Assembly: GCA_016720775.1 (NCBI GenBank) | Contig: JADKJX010000004.1 | Span: 62,001-126,000, forward strand | Source: Chitinophagaceae bacterium | Lineage (GTDB): Bacteria; Bacteroidota; Bacteroidia; Chitinophagales; Chitinophagaceae | Reading direction: 5' to 3' | Length of the DNA stretch: 64,000 nucleotides | Shown: piece by piece, positions 1 to 9,500 of the stretch | Layout of the letters: the number at the start of each line of letters is the position of its first letter | How positions within the stretch are numbered: the first letter of the stretch is position 1 | Program-made: the position numbers and the translations under genes | The notes under the pieces: generated by a model | The model's input: the letters and a program-made list of their open reading frames with translations, nothing else | What the model was told of the DNA's origin: nothing | The model's database searches: none

Positions 1-423
1 AGAGGTTTAACGGAAAAGATTATTGGCATAATTACTTCTTTTGCGGGAAGTATGGCCTCGTTATATATTCATTTACTATTATTCGGCATATGGATATTCT
101 GGAATTCGGGTTTCCTGAATTTAAAACCATTTGACCCAAGTTTTATAATTCTGGCGACTTTCGCAGCGGTAGAAGCTATTTTCCTGACGACATTTGTTTT
201 AATTGGTCAAAGGCATATGAATGTACAAGCAGATAAATGGGCAGAACTGGATTTGCAGATTAGTTTGTTAACTGAGCATGAGGTTACTAAAATTTTGACA
301 TTAATAACAGCCATAGCCAAGAAGATGGATATTGAAGTTGTTGAACATAAAGAAATTGCAGAGTTGTCAAAAGATATCCATCCTGATAATGTCCTGGATA
401 CAATGGAAAAAGCGGCCCTGTAA
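1..423 (+). CDS. DUF1003 family membrane protein, C-terminal part
   Basis: The reading frame is open from the first base, so the gene begins upstream of the window; the ATG at 52 is internal. Two hydrophobic segments are visible, one around IHLLLFGIWIFW and one around FIILATFAAVEAIFLTTFVL, joined by the short loop NLKPFDPS. They are followed by the cytoplasmic stretch IGQRHMNVQADKWAELDLQ. This two-helix hairpin followed by a basic, amphipathic tail is the pattern of DUF1003 proteins, which are inner-membrane proteins of unknown function. The stop at 421-423 is followed by about 270 nt of non-coding sequence, so this is the last gene of its unit. Confidence 0.75.
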   Translation, partial: RGLTEKIIGIITSFAGSMASLYIHLLLFGIWIFWNSGFLNLKPFDPSFIILATFAAVEAIFLTTFVLIGQRHMNVQADKWAELDLQISLLTEHEVTKILTLITAIAKKMDIEVVEHKEIAELSKDIHPDNVLDTMEKAAL

Positions 424-439
424 CCTTCAGCCAACGTTC

Positions 440-532
440 GGGGCTTGATACTGTGACCGTCCAGCAGAAAGCCCAATTAATGAAACGAATTTTTATTTTA
501 AAAGTAAAACCGCTTAGTAAGCGGTCAGCCCC
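440..532. repeat. Fold-back (imperfect inverted repeat) after DUF1003
   Basis: The arms GGGGCT (440-445) plus TGACCG (454-459) pair with CGGTCAGCCCC at 522-532, leaving 8 unpaired bases in the left arm. Inside it, ACCGCTTA/TAAGCGGT (509-525) forms an 8-bp stem around a single base. The gap 424-696 holds no convincing gene. The structure could be a transcript end or a remnant of a mobile or cassette-type site; the sequence alone does not decide. Confidence 0.35.
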
Positions 533-696
533 ATAGCCAAAGTTGAAAAAGGGAGTAACGCCTGGATTGCTTTTCGTCTGCCCCCATGGAAGCAAACCGA
601 ATGTTGCATGTTCGCCCTTCACTTTGAGATTACAGTCAAATTACTGAATTTCCTTCAGAGTATAGCTGGTTAAGAAATTTACTTATCTTCTTTCTT

Positions 697-1158
697 TTAT
701 TTGCTGTTTACTAATGACTTTTTCATGCAAACACTAAGTTCGTTACCTATAAATGGACCATAATTAGGAATTATATGGTATCCTTGTTTGTGATAAAGTT
801 GAATTGCCTCTGGTTGTAATGTTCCGGTTTCAAGGACAATCGAACTAAAGCCAATTTCACCGGCCCAGACCTCCAACTCTTTTATGATAGCGACTGCAAT
901 TCCCTTTCCTCGATGCGCTGCTTCTACAAACATTCGCTTTAATTCAACAGTGTCGTCTTCAATTACCTTAAAACAACCACAGCCAATTGCTTTGTTATTT
1001 TCATAGGCAATCACAACGGTGTCTAAATTAATCATCATATTAAATTGATCGAATTCTTCCTGAGTGGATCCATACCTGTTTCGTAGTTCTTTATCTAGGA
1101 ACTCAGTTAGTTCGTAAAAACTCTTGTCCTCGCTAGTCGTTCTTTTTAGAATTATCAT
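697..1158 (-). CDS. GNAT family N-acetyltransferase
   Basis: A 153-aa protein of normal length for a single GNAT domain. The acetyl-CoA pyrophosphate-binding loop is visible as AAHRGKGIAVAIIKELE (RGxGxA type), preceded by the beta-strand TVELKRMFV. The C-terminal part has the family pattern IVLETGTLQPEAIQLYHKQGY followed by the terminal strand. It should transfer an acetyl group from acetyl-CoA to an amine. The substrate cannot be predicted; the sequence most resembles generic small-molecule GNATs rather than ribosomal-protein ones. It is monocistronic: both flanking gaps are about 270 nt and contain fold-backs. Confidence in the family is high; the function is open. Confidence 0.88.
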   Translation of the reverse strand: MIILKRTTSEDKSFYELTEFLDKELRNRYGSTQEEFDQFNMMINLDTVVIAYENNKAIGCGCFKVIEDDTVELKRMFVEAAHRGKGIAVAIIKELEVWAGEIGFSSIVLETGTLQPEAIQLYHKQGYHIIPNYGPFIGNELSVCMKKSLVNSK

Positions 1159-1297
1159 GTAATAAAGTAAAAGACTAATATTAGTAAGGAATCGGATTTT
1201 ATTGCTTTAATTTTTTTGGGTTGAGGATGCTCATTTAGGATGATATACAACATATAAATTTAAGCAATTAGCCTAGTCGCACAAAAAAACCGGCATT

Positions 1298-1337
1298 GTA
1301 GATCAAAGATCTACTTTTGTATTGTCGTAATGACAAT
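1298..1337 (+). promoter_or_regulatory. Tandem palindromes with a -7-like box
   Basis: GTAGATC-aaa-GATCTAC (1298-1314) is a perfect 7-bp palindrome. TACTTTTG (1312-1319) fits the Bacteroidota -7 consensus TAnnTTTG. ATTGTC-gtaat-GACAAT (1321-1337) is a second palindrome right behind it. No real gene follows on the plus strand: the ORF starting at 1330 runs antisense through ychF. It may be an orphan promoter or operator, or, read on the minus strand, a weak terminator with a T-run at 1282-1289. Confidence 0.3.
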
Positions 1338-1383
1338 GGACCCCAGCTCGTTTCGGTTTGTGGGCGATAAAATGAGATGGGAG

Positions 1384-1407
1384 TGGTCAGACGGGGACGT
1401 CAGACCA
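1384..1407 (-). terminator. Hairpin downstream of ychF
   Basis: TGGTCAGACG and CGTCAGACCA form a 10-bp stem with one mismatch and a GGGA loop, 24 nt after the ychF stop codon on the minus strand. No long U-run follows directly, so it is only a possible terminator or 3'-end stabiliser. Confidence 0.3.
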
Positions 1408-1431
1408 GGTTTCTCTTTGCGGTTAAACTCA

Positions 1432-2529
1432 TTACACGTTAAATCTGAAGTGCATCACATCGCCATCCTGCACCAGGTATTCTTTTCCTTCAATGCGCAG
1501 GCGGCCGTTCTCCCGGCAGGCTGCTTCGGAACCGTATTTAATAAAGTCATCGTAAGCGATCACTTCGGCCTTGATAAAACCTTTTTCAAAATCGGTATGT
1601 ATCACGCTGGCTGCCTGTGGCGCTTTCCATCCTTTGTGGATCGTCCAGGCCCTTACTTCCTGTACGCCGGCGGTGAAATAGGTGGAGAGGTTCAGTAACT
1701 TATAAGTGGAGTGTATCAAACGATCTAAAGCCGGTTCTTCCATTTTATATTCTTCCATGAACATGGCTTTGTCTTCGGGGTTTTCAAACTCGGCTATCTG
1801 CGCTTCAATGGCATTGGTCATCACGATCACTTGATTGCCTTCGTTCTTCACCGCTTCTATCAGTGCCGCAGAAAATTTATTGCCGGTGTGCATGCTTGCT
1901 TCATCCACATTAGCTACATACAGAATAGATTTATCGGTAAGCAGGAACAGGTCTTCAATGGCCGATTTTTCTTCCTTGCTCAAACCAAGTGACAAGATGT
2001 TCTTTCCTTTATTTAAATGTTCCTGGCAACGGATCAATACTTCCAGTTCGGCCTTCATCTTGGGATCGGTCTTGGCCATTTTTTCGGTACGCTGCAGTTT
2101 CCGCTCTACGCTGTCCAGGTCTTTCAATTGCAGTTCGGTCTCAATGATCTCTTTATCACTTACCGGGTTGATGGGGCCTTCGTCCCTTAATATATTCTCA
2201 TCTTCAAAACAGCGTATCACGTGAATGATCGCATCCACTTCCCGTATGTTGGCCAGAAATTTATTACCCAGTCCTTCGCCCTTGCTGGCGCCACGTACCA
2301 GGCCGGCAATATCCACGATCTCGATCTGCGTAGGAACAATTCTTTCGGGTTTAACCAGTTCGGCCAGTTTATCCAAACGGGGGTCGGGTACATTCACCAG
2401 CCCGGTATTGGGTTCAATGGTACAGAACCTATAGTTGCTTGCCTGTGCTTTGGCACTGTTGCTTACGGCGTTGAACAAAGTCGATTTTCCTACGTTGGGA
2501 AGCCCCACAATTCCTGCTTTTAAAGCCAT
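1432..2529 (-). CDS. ychF: Redox-regulated ATPase YchF (OLA1 family)
   Basis: A 365-aa P-loop protein of the Obg/YchF family that hydrolyses ATP and associates with ribosomes. The Walker A/G1 motif GLPNVGKST is at residues 9-17, the G3 region [19 protein letters not shown] follows near residue 70, and the altered G4 motif (NVDE in place of NKxD) is the feature that makes this family prefer ATP. The C-terminal TGS domain is complete and ends in [13 protein letters not shown]. The length matches the usual 363-366 aa. The gene is divergent from the Spm-type gene and has its own -7 box at 2573-2580. Nothing is unusual. Confidence 0.97.
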   Translation of the reverse strand: MALKAGIVGLPNVGKSTLFNAVSNSAKAQASNYRFCTIEPNTGLVNVPDPRLDKLAELVKPERIVPTQIEIVDIAGLVRGASKGEGLGNKFLANIREVDAIIHVIRCFEDENILRDEGPINPVSDKEIIETELQLKDLDSVERKLQRTEKMAKTDPKMKAELEVLIRCQEHLNKGKNILSLGLSKEEKSAIEDLFLLTDKSILYVANVDEASMHTGNKFSAALIEAVKNEGNQVIVMTNAIEAQIAEFENPEDKAMFMEEYKMEEPALDRLIHSTYKLLNLSTYFTAGVQEVRAWTIHKGWKAPQAASVIHTDFEKGFIKAEVIAYDDFIKYGSEAACRENGRLRIEGKEYLVQDGDVMHFRFNV

Positions 2530-2572
2530 TTCTTTAATTAAGAATTAATAATGAAAAATTAAAAATTGGGTG

Positions 2573-2580
2573 CAAAGGTA
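2573..2580 (-). promoter_or_regulatory. -7 box of ychF
   Basis: Read on the minus strand this is TACCTTTG, a match to the Bacteroidota -7 consensus TAnnTTTG, 43 nt upstream of the ychF ATG. Transcription would begin near 2566. Confidence 0.55.
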
Positions 2581-2598
2581 AGGGTTTAGGAGTTTAAT

Positions 2599-2682
2599 GT
2601 TTGAGGTTTTGGGTTTGAGGTTTGTGGCTAAGCGTTTTGAAAGAAATAGTTAACTTTCAACTTCAAACCTCAAACTTCAAAC
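2599..2682. repeat. Word-repeat fold-back in the ychF/spm divergent gap
   Basis: The left arm (2599-2624) consists of repeated GTTTGAGG-like words; the right arm (2658-2682) consists of the complementary CTTCAAACCT/CAAACTTCAAAC words. Together they can form a long imperfect hairpin whose right arm ends 4 nt before the start codon at 2687. Similar word-repeat elements lie at 57099-57632 and 60545-60610. Confidence 0.6.
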
Positions 2683-2686
2683 ACAC

Positions 2687-3685
2687 ATGGCCTTAAGCAG
2701 AATATGGAGCGCTTTTATACTCATCGCCATAACTGTGGCTGGTATAAAATGTTTTTTCTTTGGCGAAACACAGATATTTACCTGGATGGTGAGTGGTAAG
2801 GCATCAGACCCGGCCAACCCGCTTAAAATAGATGGCATCATTGAAACCTGCTGGGTGGCGGTTGATATCTGCTTAAAACTCATCGGTATCTTATCGCTGT
2901 TCATCGGTTTTATGAGCATTGCCGAAAAAGCCGGGGGCATCCGGTTGCTGTCACGTATCGTTGGCCCTTTCTTTTCCAAGCTTTTTCCGGATGTTCCAAA
3001 AGGCCATCCTGCACACGGCCACATGATCATGAATTTTTCTGCCAACCTGCTGGGGCTTGATAATGCCGCAACACCTTTTGGTTTACGGGCCATGGAAAGT
3101 TTGCAGGAACTGAACCCGAATAAAGACGTTGCTTCCAATTCGCAGATCATGTTCTTATGCCTGCATGCAGCCGGGTTGAATTTAATACCCGTTAGTGTGA
3201 TTGCGGTACGGGCTGCACAAAAAGCTTCCGATCCCACCGATGTTTTTATTCCCTGTATGATCGTAACCTTTGTAGGTACCATTACGGCCATGATCATTGT
3301 TTCGTTAAAACAAAAGATCAATTTGTTTCAGCCGGTGATACTAACCTGGGTACTGGGTATCTCAGCGCTTATTGCATTACTTGTTCTATATATTACCCGG
3401 CTCAATGCAGCGGGACTTCAGTCTTTCTCCGGTATCTTAAGCAATGGCCTGATACTGCTAGTATTTTTATTGATCATACTGGGCGGACTGTATAAAAAGA
3501 TCGACATATTCTCTGCATTCATTGATGGGGCCCGGAACGGTTTTGATACCGCCATCCGCATCATACCATATATACTGGGCATCCTGGTTGCGGTAAGTAT
3601 GTTACGCACCAGCGGAACTTTTGATGCGGTGATAAGCGGCATCAAACATTTTTTGCCATGTTCAGTCCTGATACACGTTTTGTAG
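2687..3685 (+). CDS. SpmA/SpmB-type membrane protein, N-terminal part (frameshifted)
   Basis: This is the first and larger part of one gene that continues in another frame at 3658-3957. Residues 1 to about 325 form a chain of hydrophobic helices with the nucleoside-recognition (Gate) domain pattern, for example MIMNFSANLLGLDNAATPFG, typical of spore maturation proteins A/B. In Bacteroidota the SpmA and SpmB halves are commonly fused into one protein of about 410 aa with a membrane-transport-like fold and unknown substrate. After GIKHF the frame runs into PCSVLIHVL and stops; adding one T to the T6 run at 3649-3654 gives GIKHFFAMFSPDTRFVDG and joins the second part without loss. The N-terminal ATG at 2687 begins MALSRIWS just behind the fold-back. 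Confidence 0.8.
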   Translation: MALSRIWSAFILIAITVAGIKCFFFGETQIFTWMVSGKASDPANPLKIDGIIETCWVAVDICLKLIGILSLFIGFMSIAEKAGGIRLLSRIVGPFFSKLFPDVPKGHPAHGHMIMNFSANLLGLDNAATPFGLRAMESLQELNPNKDVASNSQIMFLCLHAAGLNLIPVSVIAVRAAQKASDPTDVFIPCMIVTFVGTITAMIIVSLKQKINLFQPVILTWVLGISALIALLVLYITRLNAAGLQSFSGILSNGLILLVFLLIILGGLYKKIDIFSAFIDGARNGFDTAIRIIPYILGILVAVSMLRTSGTFDAVISGIKHFLPCSVLIHVL

Positions 3686-3957
3686 ATGGACTGCCCACTG
3701 CACTCATCAGGCCATTGAGCGGGGGAGCAGCCCGGGGCATGATGGTTAGTACCATGGCTGCTTTTGGTCCTGATTCTTTTGCAAGCAAACTCTCCGGAAT
3801 TTTCCAGGGTGCATCCGATACAACGTTTTATGTAGTGGCTGTTTACTTTGGTTCTGTTTCTATCAAGAATACCCGTTATGCCATCGGGGCTATGTTGCTC
3901 GCCGACCTCGTGGGCGTAATCACTTCCATCATCCTTGCTTATTTATTTTTTGGATAA
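3658..3957 (+). CDS. SpmA/SpmB-type membrane protein, C-terminal part (frameshifted)
   Basis: This is the continuation of the gene at 2687 in the next frame. DTRFVDGLPTALIRPLSG, then FQGASDTTFYVVAVYFGS and the last helix before FFG, are the conserved C-terminal Gate-domain signature of SpmB-type proteins. ATG 3658 is not a real start: the true coding sequence enters this frame from the T-run at 3649-3654. The restored gene spans 2687-3957 with about 423 codons, the normal size for the fused family. It ends 14 nt before a strong bidirectional terminator. Confidence 0.8.
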   Translation: MFSPDTRFVDGLPTALIRPLSGGAARGMMVSTMAAFGPDSFASKLSGIFQGASDTTFYVVAVYFGSVSIKNTRYAIGAMLLADLVGVITSIILAYLFFG

Positions 3958-3971
3958 AAAAATGCAGGTAT

Positions 3972-4003
3972 AAAAAAAGCTTTCCAAACGGAAAGCTTTT
4001 TTT
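3972..4003. terminator. Bidirectional rho-independent terminator
   Basis: A 14-bp stem made of A7-GCTTTCC (3972-3985) and GGAAAGC-T7 (3990-4003) with the loop AAAC. The A-run on one side and T-run on the other let it serve both the plus-strand spm gene (stop 3957) and the minus-strand DUF4397 gene (stop 4022), which converge here. Confidence 0.9.
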
Positions 4004-4021
4004 ACAGGCTTTTAAATTTTT

Positions 4022-4807
4022 TTACCGGTTTGTAAAGGAAGTTAATAACCTAGCCCGTGGAGTAGCGGTTATATTTCCCGTGCAATACACTGTATATACT
4101 CTTGCCGATGTACCAGTGAATCCATTAATGGTTCCCAGGATGGTTGCCGGTGCACTTACTTTTCTTAGCTGTAAGGTATCGCTTAAAAGAAAGGTAGGTA
4201 TTTCAATCATGTCGGAAGCATTCTTATACCTGGTTCCGGGGAACATCACCGCATTTAACCTTTTTGAAAAAACCTCGAGCGTATCTGTACTGGGTATCAT
4301 GTTTACAAATCTTGCTTTAAAATATCCCACTTTGGCGTTGCTGATCTGTTCAGCAAATGGAAGGAAGTAAGGACTCTGCGGAGTGGGATTCGGTGTTGAA
4401 TCTGTTAAGTAAACCGTTGTATAGCTGTTTGCGCCCAGGTCGTAATTTTTATTAATAAGGGTATCACCTGCCACGGGCGCTGTTGCCCGGCTGATAATCA
4501 CTTTAATATTTGTACCCAGTGCCGGCTGAACGGCCGTATATGCCGGTGCAGCGGGGAAGAGGCCACCATAAGAAACTGCAGCGGCATTGATCTTTACATC
4601 ATTAATAAAAACATTAACCGATGGGCCGGCTGCAGGGGTAGCTGCAGAAGGAGTTAACGCAGTATATACATTTATGAACTTCAGGTATGCCATATCATTG
4701 GCATAACCTACATCCAGAATGGTTATTGAATCATCCTTCTTAAAGCATGAGCCCGCCACCACCGTTATTGCGAGTGCAGCTATTACTATTTTTAATTTAT
4801 TTGTCAT
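4022..4807 (-). CDS. DUF4397-like lipoprotein, third gene of the susCD operon
   Basis: A 261-aa secreted lipoprotein. The N-terminus MTNKLKIVIAALAITVVAGSC is a lipoprotein signal with the lipobox VAGSC; it is followed by KKDD. The body holds the pattern AYLKFINVYTALTP, NVFINDVKI and GANSYTTVYLTD, which matches the DUF4397 beta-sandwich architecture (a short strand carrying a surface-exposed 'figure' or 'name' of a value, then a second similar module, here KARFVNMIPSTDTLEVF). Two such half-modules can be seen. It starts 19 nt after the susD stop, so it is probably co-transcribed and an accessory surface lipoprotein of the same uptake system. The function is unknown. Confidence 0.75.
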   Translation of the reverse strand: MTNKLKIVIAALAITVVAGSCFKKDDSITILDVGYANDMAYLKFINVYTALTPSAATPAAGPSVNVFINDVKINAAAVSYGGLFPAAPAYTAVQPALGTNIKVIISRATAPVAGDTLINKNYDLGANSYTTVYLTDSTPNPTPQSPYFLPFAEQISNAKVGYFKARFVNMIPSTDTLEVFSKRLNAVMFPGTRYKNASDMIEIPTFLLSDTLQLRKVSAPATILGTINGFTGTSARVYTVYCTGNITATPRARLLTSFTNR

Positions 4808-4826
4808 TATTATAAGTTTTTAATGG

Positions 4827-6488
4827 TTAAGGTAGAGCGAACCAGGGTCTGTACGTGTTATAATCCAGGTTTAAAGCGCCGATCCTTGTTAACTCCGGAA
4901 TATTGTAGAGATATTCTGAATTATACCTTGGCCTGCACCGGAACACCCATTGACCATTATTGGTAGAGATCAGATTGGTGCCTGATGGCGGAGCAAAACC
5001 TGCGTATACCTGCACACCGGTTACCGGGTCCGGATCCCTGTAATGGTATTTCCGCATGTCTGTCCAGGTTAACTGAACTCCCCAACCATATAAAGCAATA
5101 TATTTCTGCAACATGATCTGGGATAGTGTTAGGTTAGTTGCTACACCCGGCACTACCAATGTATTTGTCAGGTACGCAGTTTTTGTAGCAGGAGTGATGG
5201 CATAAACTGCTGGTATGTTTTGCGGATACGTAGTGGTCAGCATGTCAAAATTCAGGCTGATGCCATTGGAGTAAGCAAAAAGCGCCGTTGTTTTATCACC
5301 TTTGAGATAGGCAGCTTCCGCAACGATAAATTGCATTTCAGATGCGGTCATCATTGGCCATGGGCTGGTATTTTGATAAAGGTAACGGCTGCTGTCGGGT
5401 GATGAAGCTGCAGTTGAATTAGGCGTTGCATTCCCCCAAAAGTTTTTCGGATAATCATTTGCTGCAAGCCCGCCAGAGCCATTCCATACAGTGAATCCTT
5501 TGAATGTACCGTTCAGGTTTTCACGAAGCATGTAATATCTCCTTGGATCACTAACGGTTTTAAAAGCACTGTCGTTATTTCCCGACATCAGGTCGGCGAT
5601 AAAAGAACCCTGCCTGATGGCACCAATGTTTCCACGGAATGGACCAAAATAATTATTAACGGCTGAGGTAAGGCCACCGGCTACTCTTACCAATGCGTTA
5701 TCGGCATTGCTCGACAAAGAAAGGTTAGCATATTTAATGGCGGAATCGGCATAACCCTTGGTTAAAAAATCAGACTTCCGGCTGAGGTTGATGTAAGAGC
5801 GGGCTAATATCCCGTACACAAATTTCTTCCATTTAGTTACATCGCCGTTATAAAAATACGCATCGCCAATGGCAAGGTTAGCCTGGCTTACATTGCCATC
5901 GGTCCTGTTCAGGTAACTTAAAGCACGATGACAGATCACCCGGCAACTGTCGTAAAATTCCGGTTGTGTATCGTAATTAAATTGCGACTGGCTGGTATTG
6001 AATGCTTCTTTTAAAATGGCTTCTCCATACACATTGGTTAACTCAAGCCATCCCCACGCACGGATCGCATACGCTACGCCAACATAATCCCATTTTTGCT
6101 GCTCGGCACCCCATTGTACGATCTTGTTTAGATTTTGCCCCTGTCCGTAGTAAACAGCAGCCCAAAGGCCACCGGTATTATCACTGGCAGAAGCAGGTGC
6201 GCCCGGGAAGCCCATCTGGCCATAGAGTTCACCACTTGTTTGCGAACCCCAGTATTGGATGTACCGTCCCAGTAATATGCCATCGGCCTGAACGCCATAA
6301 CCGGTACCGGCGGAAGAAAAGAAAGCCGTAAAGCTTCCGATCACACCGGATAATATACTTTCAATGGGTACAATCACCGGCGCATTCGGATTTAAATAAG
6401 CATCGTCTATTTTTTTCTTACACGATACAGAAAATAACATGCTGAAGAGCGTAAGAAAAATTACCGTTTTAAAAATTTTATTTTGCAT
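4827..6488 (-). CDS. SusD/RagB-like outer-membrane lipoprotein
   Basis: A 553-aa surface lipoprotein that acts as the substrate-capturing lid of the SusC channel. The N-terminal signal MQNKIFKTVIFLTLFSMLF ends in the lipobox SVSC followed by KKK. The beginning DAYLNPNAPVIVPIESILSG resembles the SusD-like_2 subfamily rather than classical SusD, and the TPR-like helical region and the C-terminal YNSEYLYNIPELTRIG fit the fold. It lies 37 nt downstream of susC. There is no glycoside hydrolase in this operon, so the imported substrate could be peptide or glycan and cannot be named. Confidence 0.92.
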   Translation of the reverse strand: MQNKIFKTVIFLTLFSMLFSVSCKKKIDDAYLNPNAPVIVPIESILSGVIGSFTAFFSSAGTGYGVQADGILLGRYIQYWGSQTSGELYGQMGFPGAPASASDNTGGLWAAVYYGQGQNLNKIVQWGAEQQKWDYVGVAYAIRAWGWLELTNVYGEAILKEAFNTSQSQFNYDTQPEFYDSCRVICHRALSYLNRTDGNVSQANLAIGDAYFYNGDVTKWKKFVYGILARSYINLSRKSDFLTKGYADSAIKYANLSLSSNADNALVRVAGGLTSAVNNYFGPFRGNIGAIRQGSFIADLMSGNNDSAFKTVSDPRRYYMLRENLNGTFKGFTVWNGSGGLAANDYPKNFWGNATPNSTAASSPDSSRYLYQNTSPWPMMTASEMQFIVAEAAYLKGDKTTALFAYSNGISLNFDMLTTTYPQNIPAVYAITPATKTAYLTNTLVVPGVATNLTLSQIMLQKYIALYGWGVQLTWTDMRKYHYRDPDPVTGVQVYAGFAPPSGTNLISTNNGQWVFRCRPRYNSEYLYNIPELTRIGALNLDYNTYRPWFALP

Positions 6489-6525
6489 ACAGAAAAATTT
6501 AAATTTTACAATTACAATTCAACAA

Positions 6526-9500
6526 TTAAAAATTAGCACGTAATCCAAAACTCAAACTCAACGGAGTTGGTGCATTTCCCAGGTCCATACCATATCCACC
6601 TACACCCGAAGAGCCTGGGTTATTTGCATTAACAGCCGGATCAGCTCCTTTGTAATTCGTTGAAAGGATCAGGTCGTTCCCGGTTATGAAAAAGCTCATT
6701 CCTTTTAAGCCCTTCATACGCTTAATAAGTTTGTCAGACAGTTTATAGCTTAAGGTGATATCCCTTAACCTGAACCAGTTAACATCTTTTTGAATGAATT
6801 CCTCATCAGGCATTGTTGTATAATACGTGGTTAAGAAGTAGGGAATGATCACAATGTTATTTGGTGTTGGGTTAGCGGTATTCTGTAAACCATCATTCAA
6901 TACACCTTTAACAATGATAGGCGTATTGCGGTCTGCAGTTCTGGCACTTTTACCCAGGCCTGTCAACACCTGGTCGGTTCCATTATAAATATCTCCACCC
7001 ACTTTCAGATCCCACAAGAAACTCAGTGACCAGTTTTTGTACCGGAACGTATTCAGTGTTCCCAACGTAAAATCAGGCGTTCTGTCGGCGATCAGCTGGT
7101 TGCCTGCATTTGTTAAAGGCAAACCTGTTGACGCATTAATGATTATCTGACCGGCAGTATTCCGCTGGTAAGTAGAACCTGTGATGGTGCCGGTGGAATT
7201 ACCCCTGATCAATCCGCCTCTTACATTGGAGATGTACGTATCAGAATTATAAAAATCATTGTATTGGCCTATGGATGCAGGTAAGGTCAATATCTTGCTC
7301 CACATGTGAGCAAAGTTGAAATTGATGTTCCAGTTAAAATTTCTTTTTTTGATCGGGTTCAGACCCAAAGTTATCTCTACTCCTTCATTACGTAAGGAAG
7401 AAGAATTGGTTGTATTTAAAATATAACCGGTGGCATAGCTGGCCCTGTAACCCTGTGTTATCTGGTCGGTGCAAAGCGTATTATAATATGCTGCATCTAT
7501 TGTTATCCGGCTGTTTAAAAAACGCATTTCAGTTCCTACTTCAAATGTCCGTTGTTTCTCAGGTGTCAGGAACGTGTTTGCATTTGTGAAACCATAGGTG
7601 TTACCCGGTATTACGGAACTGTTCTGGTTGTTCACAAAGAAAGACTGGTTCGAATATGGATCATTCAGTCTTGCTGTGCTTGCCATGGAGCCCCGCAGTT
7701 TCCAATAACCCAGGATGTCTCCCCGTTTCAGGAACGGTAGGATGTCTGAAATGATCAGGCTTAAACTTGCGCCGGGGTAATTGTAATTCCTGTTTTGAGA
7801 TGGAATGGGAGAGGCCGATTCAAAGCGATGCGAATAGGTAATGAATGCTACGTTCTTATACCCGATGGATACTTCGCCGAAATAAGCGAGCTCCCTGAAG
7901 ATGATCTTGTTTGCATCACCAAAATAATTCCTCAGCAAACGTGTTCTTGAACCGTAGGCGGTCTGGTTGCTGTCTCTTGGATTAAAACTGGTGATCACCT
8001 GTCCGTTTTTATATAACTTGCCCGCAACCAGTGAATCAGCCACGTGGTTACCAAATACACCGTAAGCGTCTGTTTCATAATCCTGCCACATCGTACCTAC
8101 CATTAACTTGCCGGTAAATCCTCTCCATTCTTTTTTTGCACTTGCTGTGATGGTATGGTTGTATCCTTTATAGGTTCTGTAATAATTATCCAGCGTACCT
8201 AATGTGGCTGCTGTTAAATAAAAAGATTGCGGGTGTATGAATACGTAGCCGTCTGTTTTGTAGGTATCGTATCCAAACCTGCCGGCTACTGTTAACCACG
8301 AAAATGGTTTGATATCGATGCCCAGTGTGGCAACCCAGCGTTTTGTTATATCACCGGTGGTGTTGTTCTTGGCACTCCAGATAGGATTATCGTAGTCGGT
8401 ATTATAATTTGCATTAAACAATGTCAGCTTGCCGCCGTAATCATCCTGGTAATTCCTGATATCATTATTGGCAGGCCACTGGTATAAGCTCATCAGGTAA
8501 GATGAACTTCCTTTTGTTGGTTTAACATTGTCGGCCTTTGAGTAGGCAATGGCCGGCGTTATGTTTATATACTTTCCGATCCGGGTAGTATTGGAAATTT
8601 TGAAACTGTATTTAGTATAGTTATTGTGAGGGATAACGCCTCTGTTATCCAGGTATTGCCCCGAAACCCTGAACCCTATATTCTTTGTTCCGAATTCCAG
8701 ACCCAGGTTATGGGTTTGCGAAAGGCCTGTCTGAAAGAAATTATGAACATTATCATACAACTGGGTACCAGCAGCCCATTTAGGACCAAAGGATGTGAAC
8801 TGTCCTAAAAGCGGTGGGGCAGTAGGTACGCCATTGCTGGTACCGGGCCCGTATTCATTATTTACATCAGCAAATCTTGTAAGTTTTTGAAAACGGAAAT
8901 TGTTATCATAGTTTACCAGTATTTTCCTGTTTGTAGCTTTTGCTTTTTTAGTAGTGATCACGATCGCACCACCACTTGCCTGGCTTCCGTAAAGCGCTGT
9001 TGCTTCGGGGCCTTTTAAAACCGTTACCGATTCTATATCGTTGTGGTTCAGATCAGCAATGCGGTTGGTATTATCAATATTCCGGTTGGCGCCGTCTGAA
9101 GCAAGTCCAACACCACTGCCGCTGTATGAGTTTGAGTTGAAACTGGTATTGTCTAAAATAACACCATCTACTATAAATAATGGTTGATTGGTACCCGACA
9201 TGGTATTAAAGCCTCTTAATATGATGCCTGAAGAAGCGCCGGCAGCACCGGTTGTGGGTGTTACAGACAGCCCGGCAACCCTTCCCTGAAGGCTGTTCAC
9301 AAAATTCTCCCTTTGTGTTTGCTGGATATCGGTTCCATTAACGGTTTGAACAGAATATCCTAATTCCCTTGGATTCTTTTTAATATCCATGGCGGTTACC
9401 ACCACTTCATCCATGGTTCCATCCAATCTTTCCAGTCCTACTGTAATAGCAGCATTGCCTACTTTAATCTGCTGTTGTTTGAAATTGACTGAACTGATGA

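Noticed and set aside
1330..1698. 122-aa plus-strand ORF at the 3' end of ychF
   Set aside because: It runs antisense through the conserved TGS domain of ychF and its translation shows no domain. The -7-like box before it is kept as a weak site only.
2677..3321. 214-aa minus-strand ORF opposite the Spm-type gene
   Set aside because: The plus-strand frame carries the recognisable Gate-domain motifs; the antisense translation has none.
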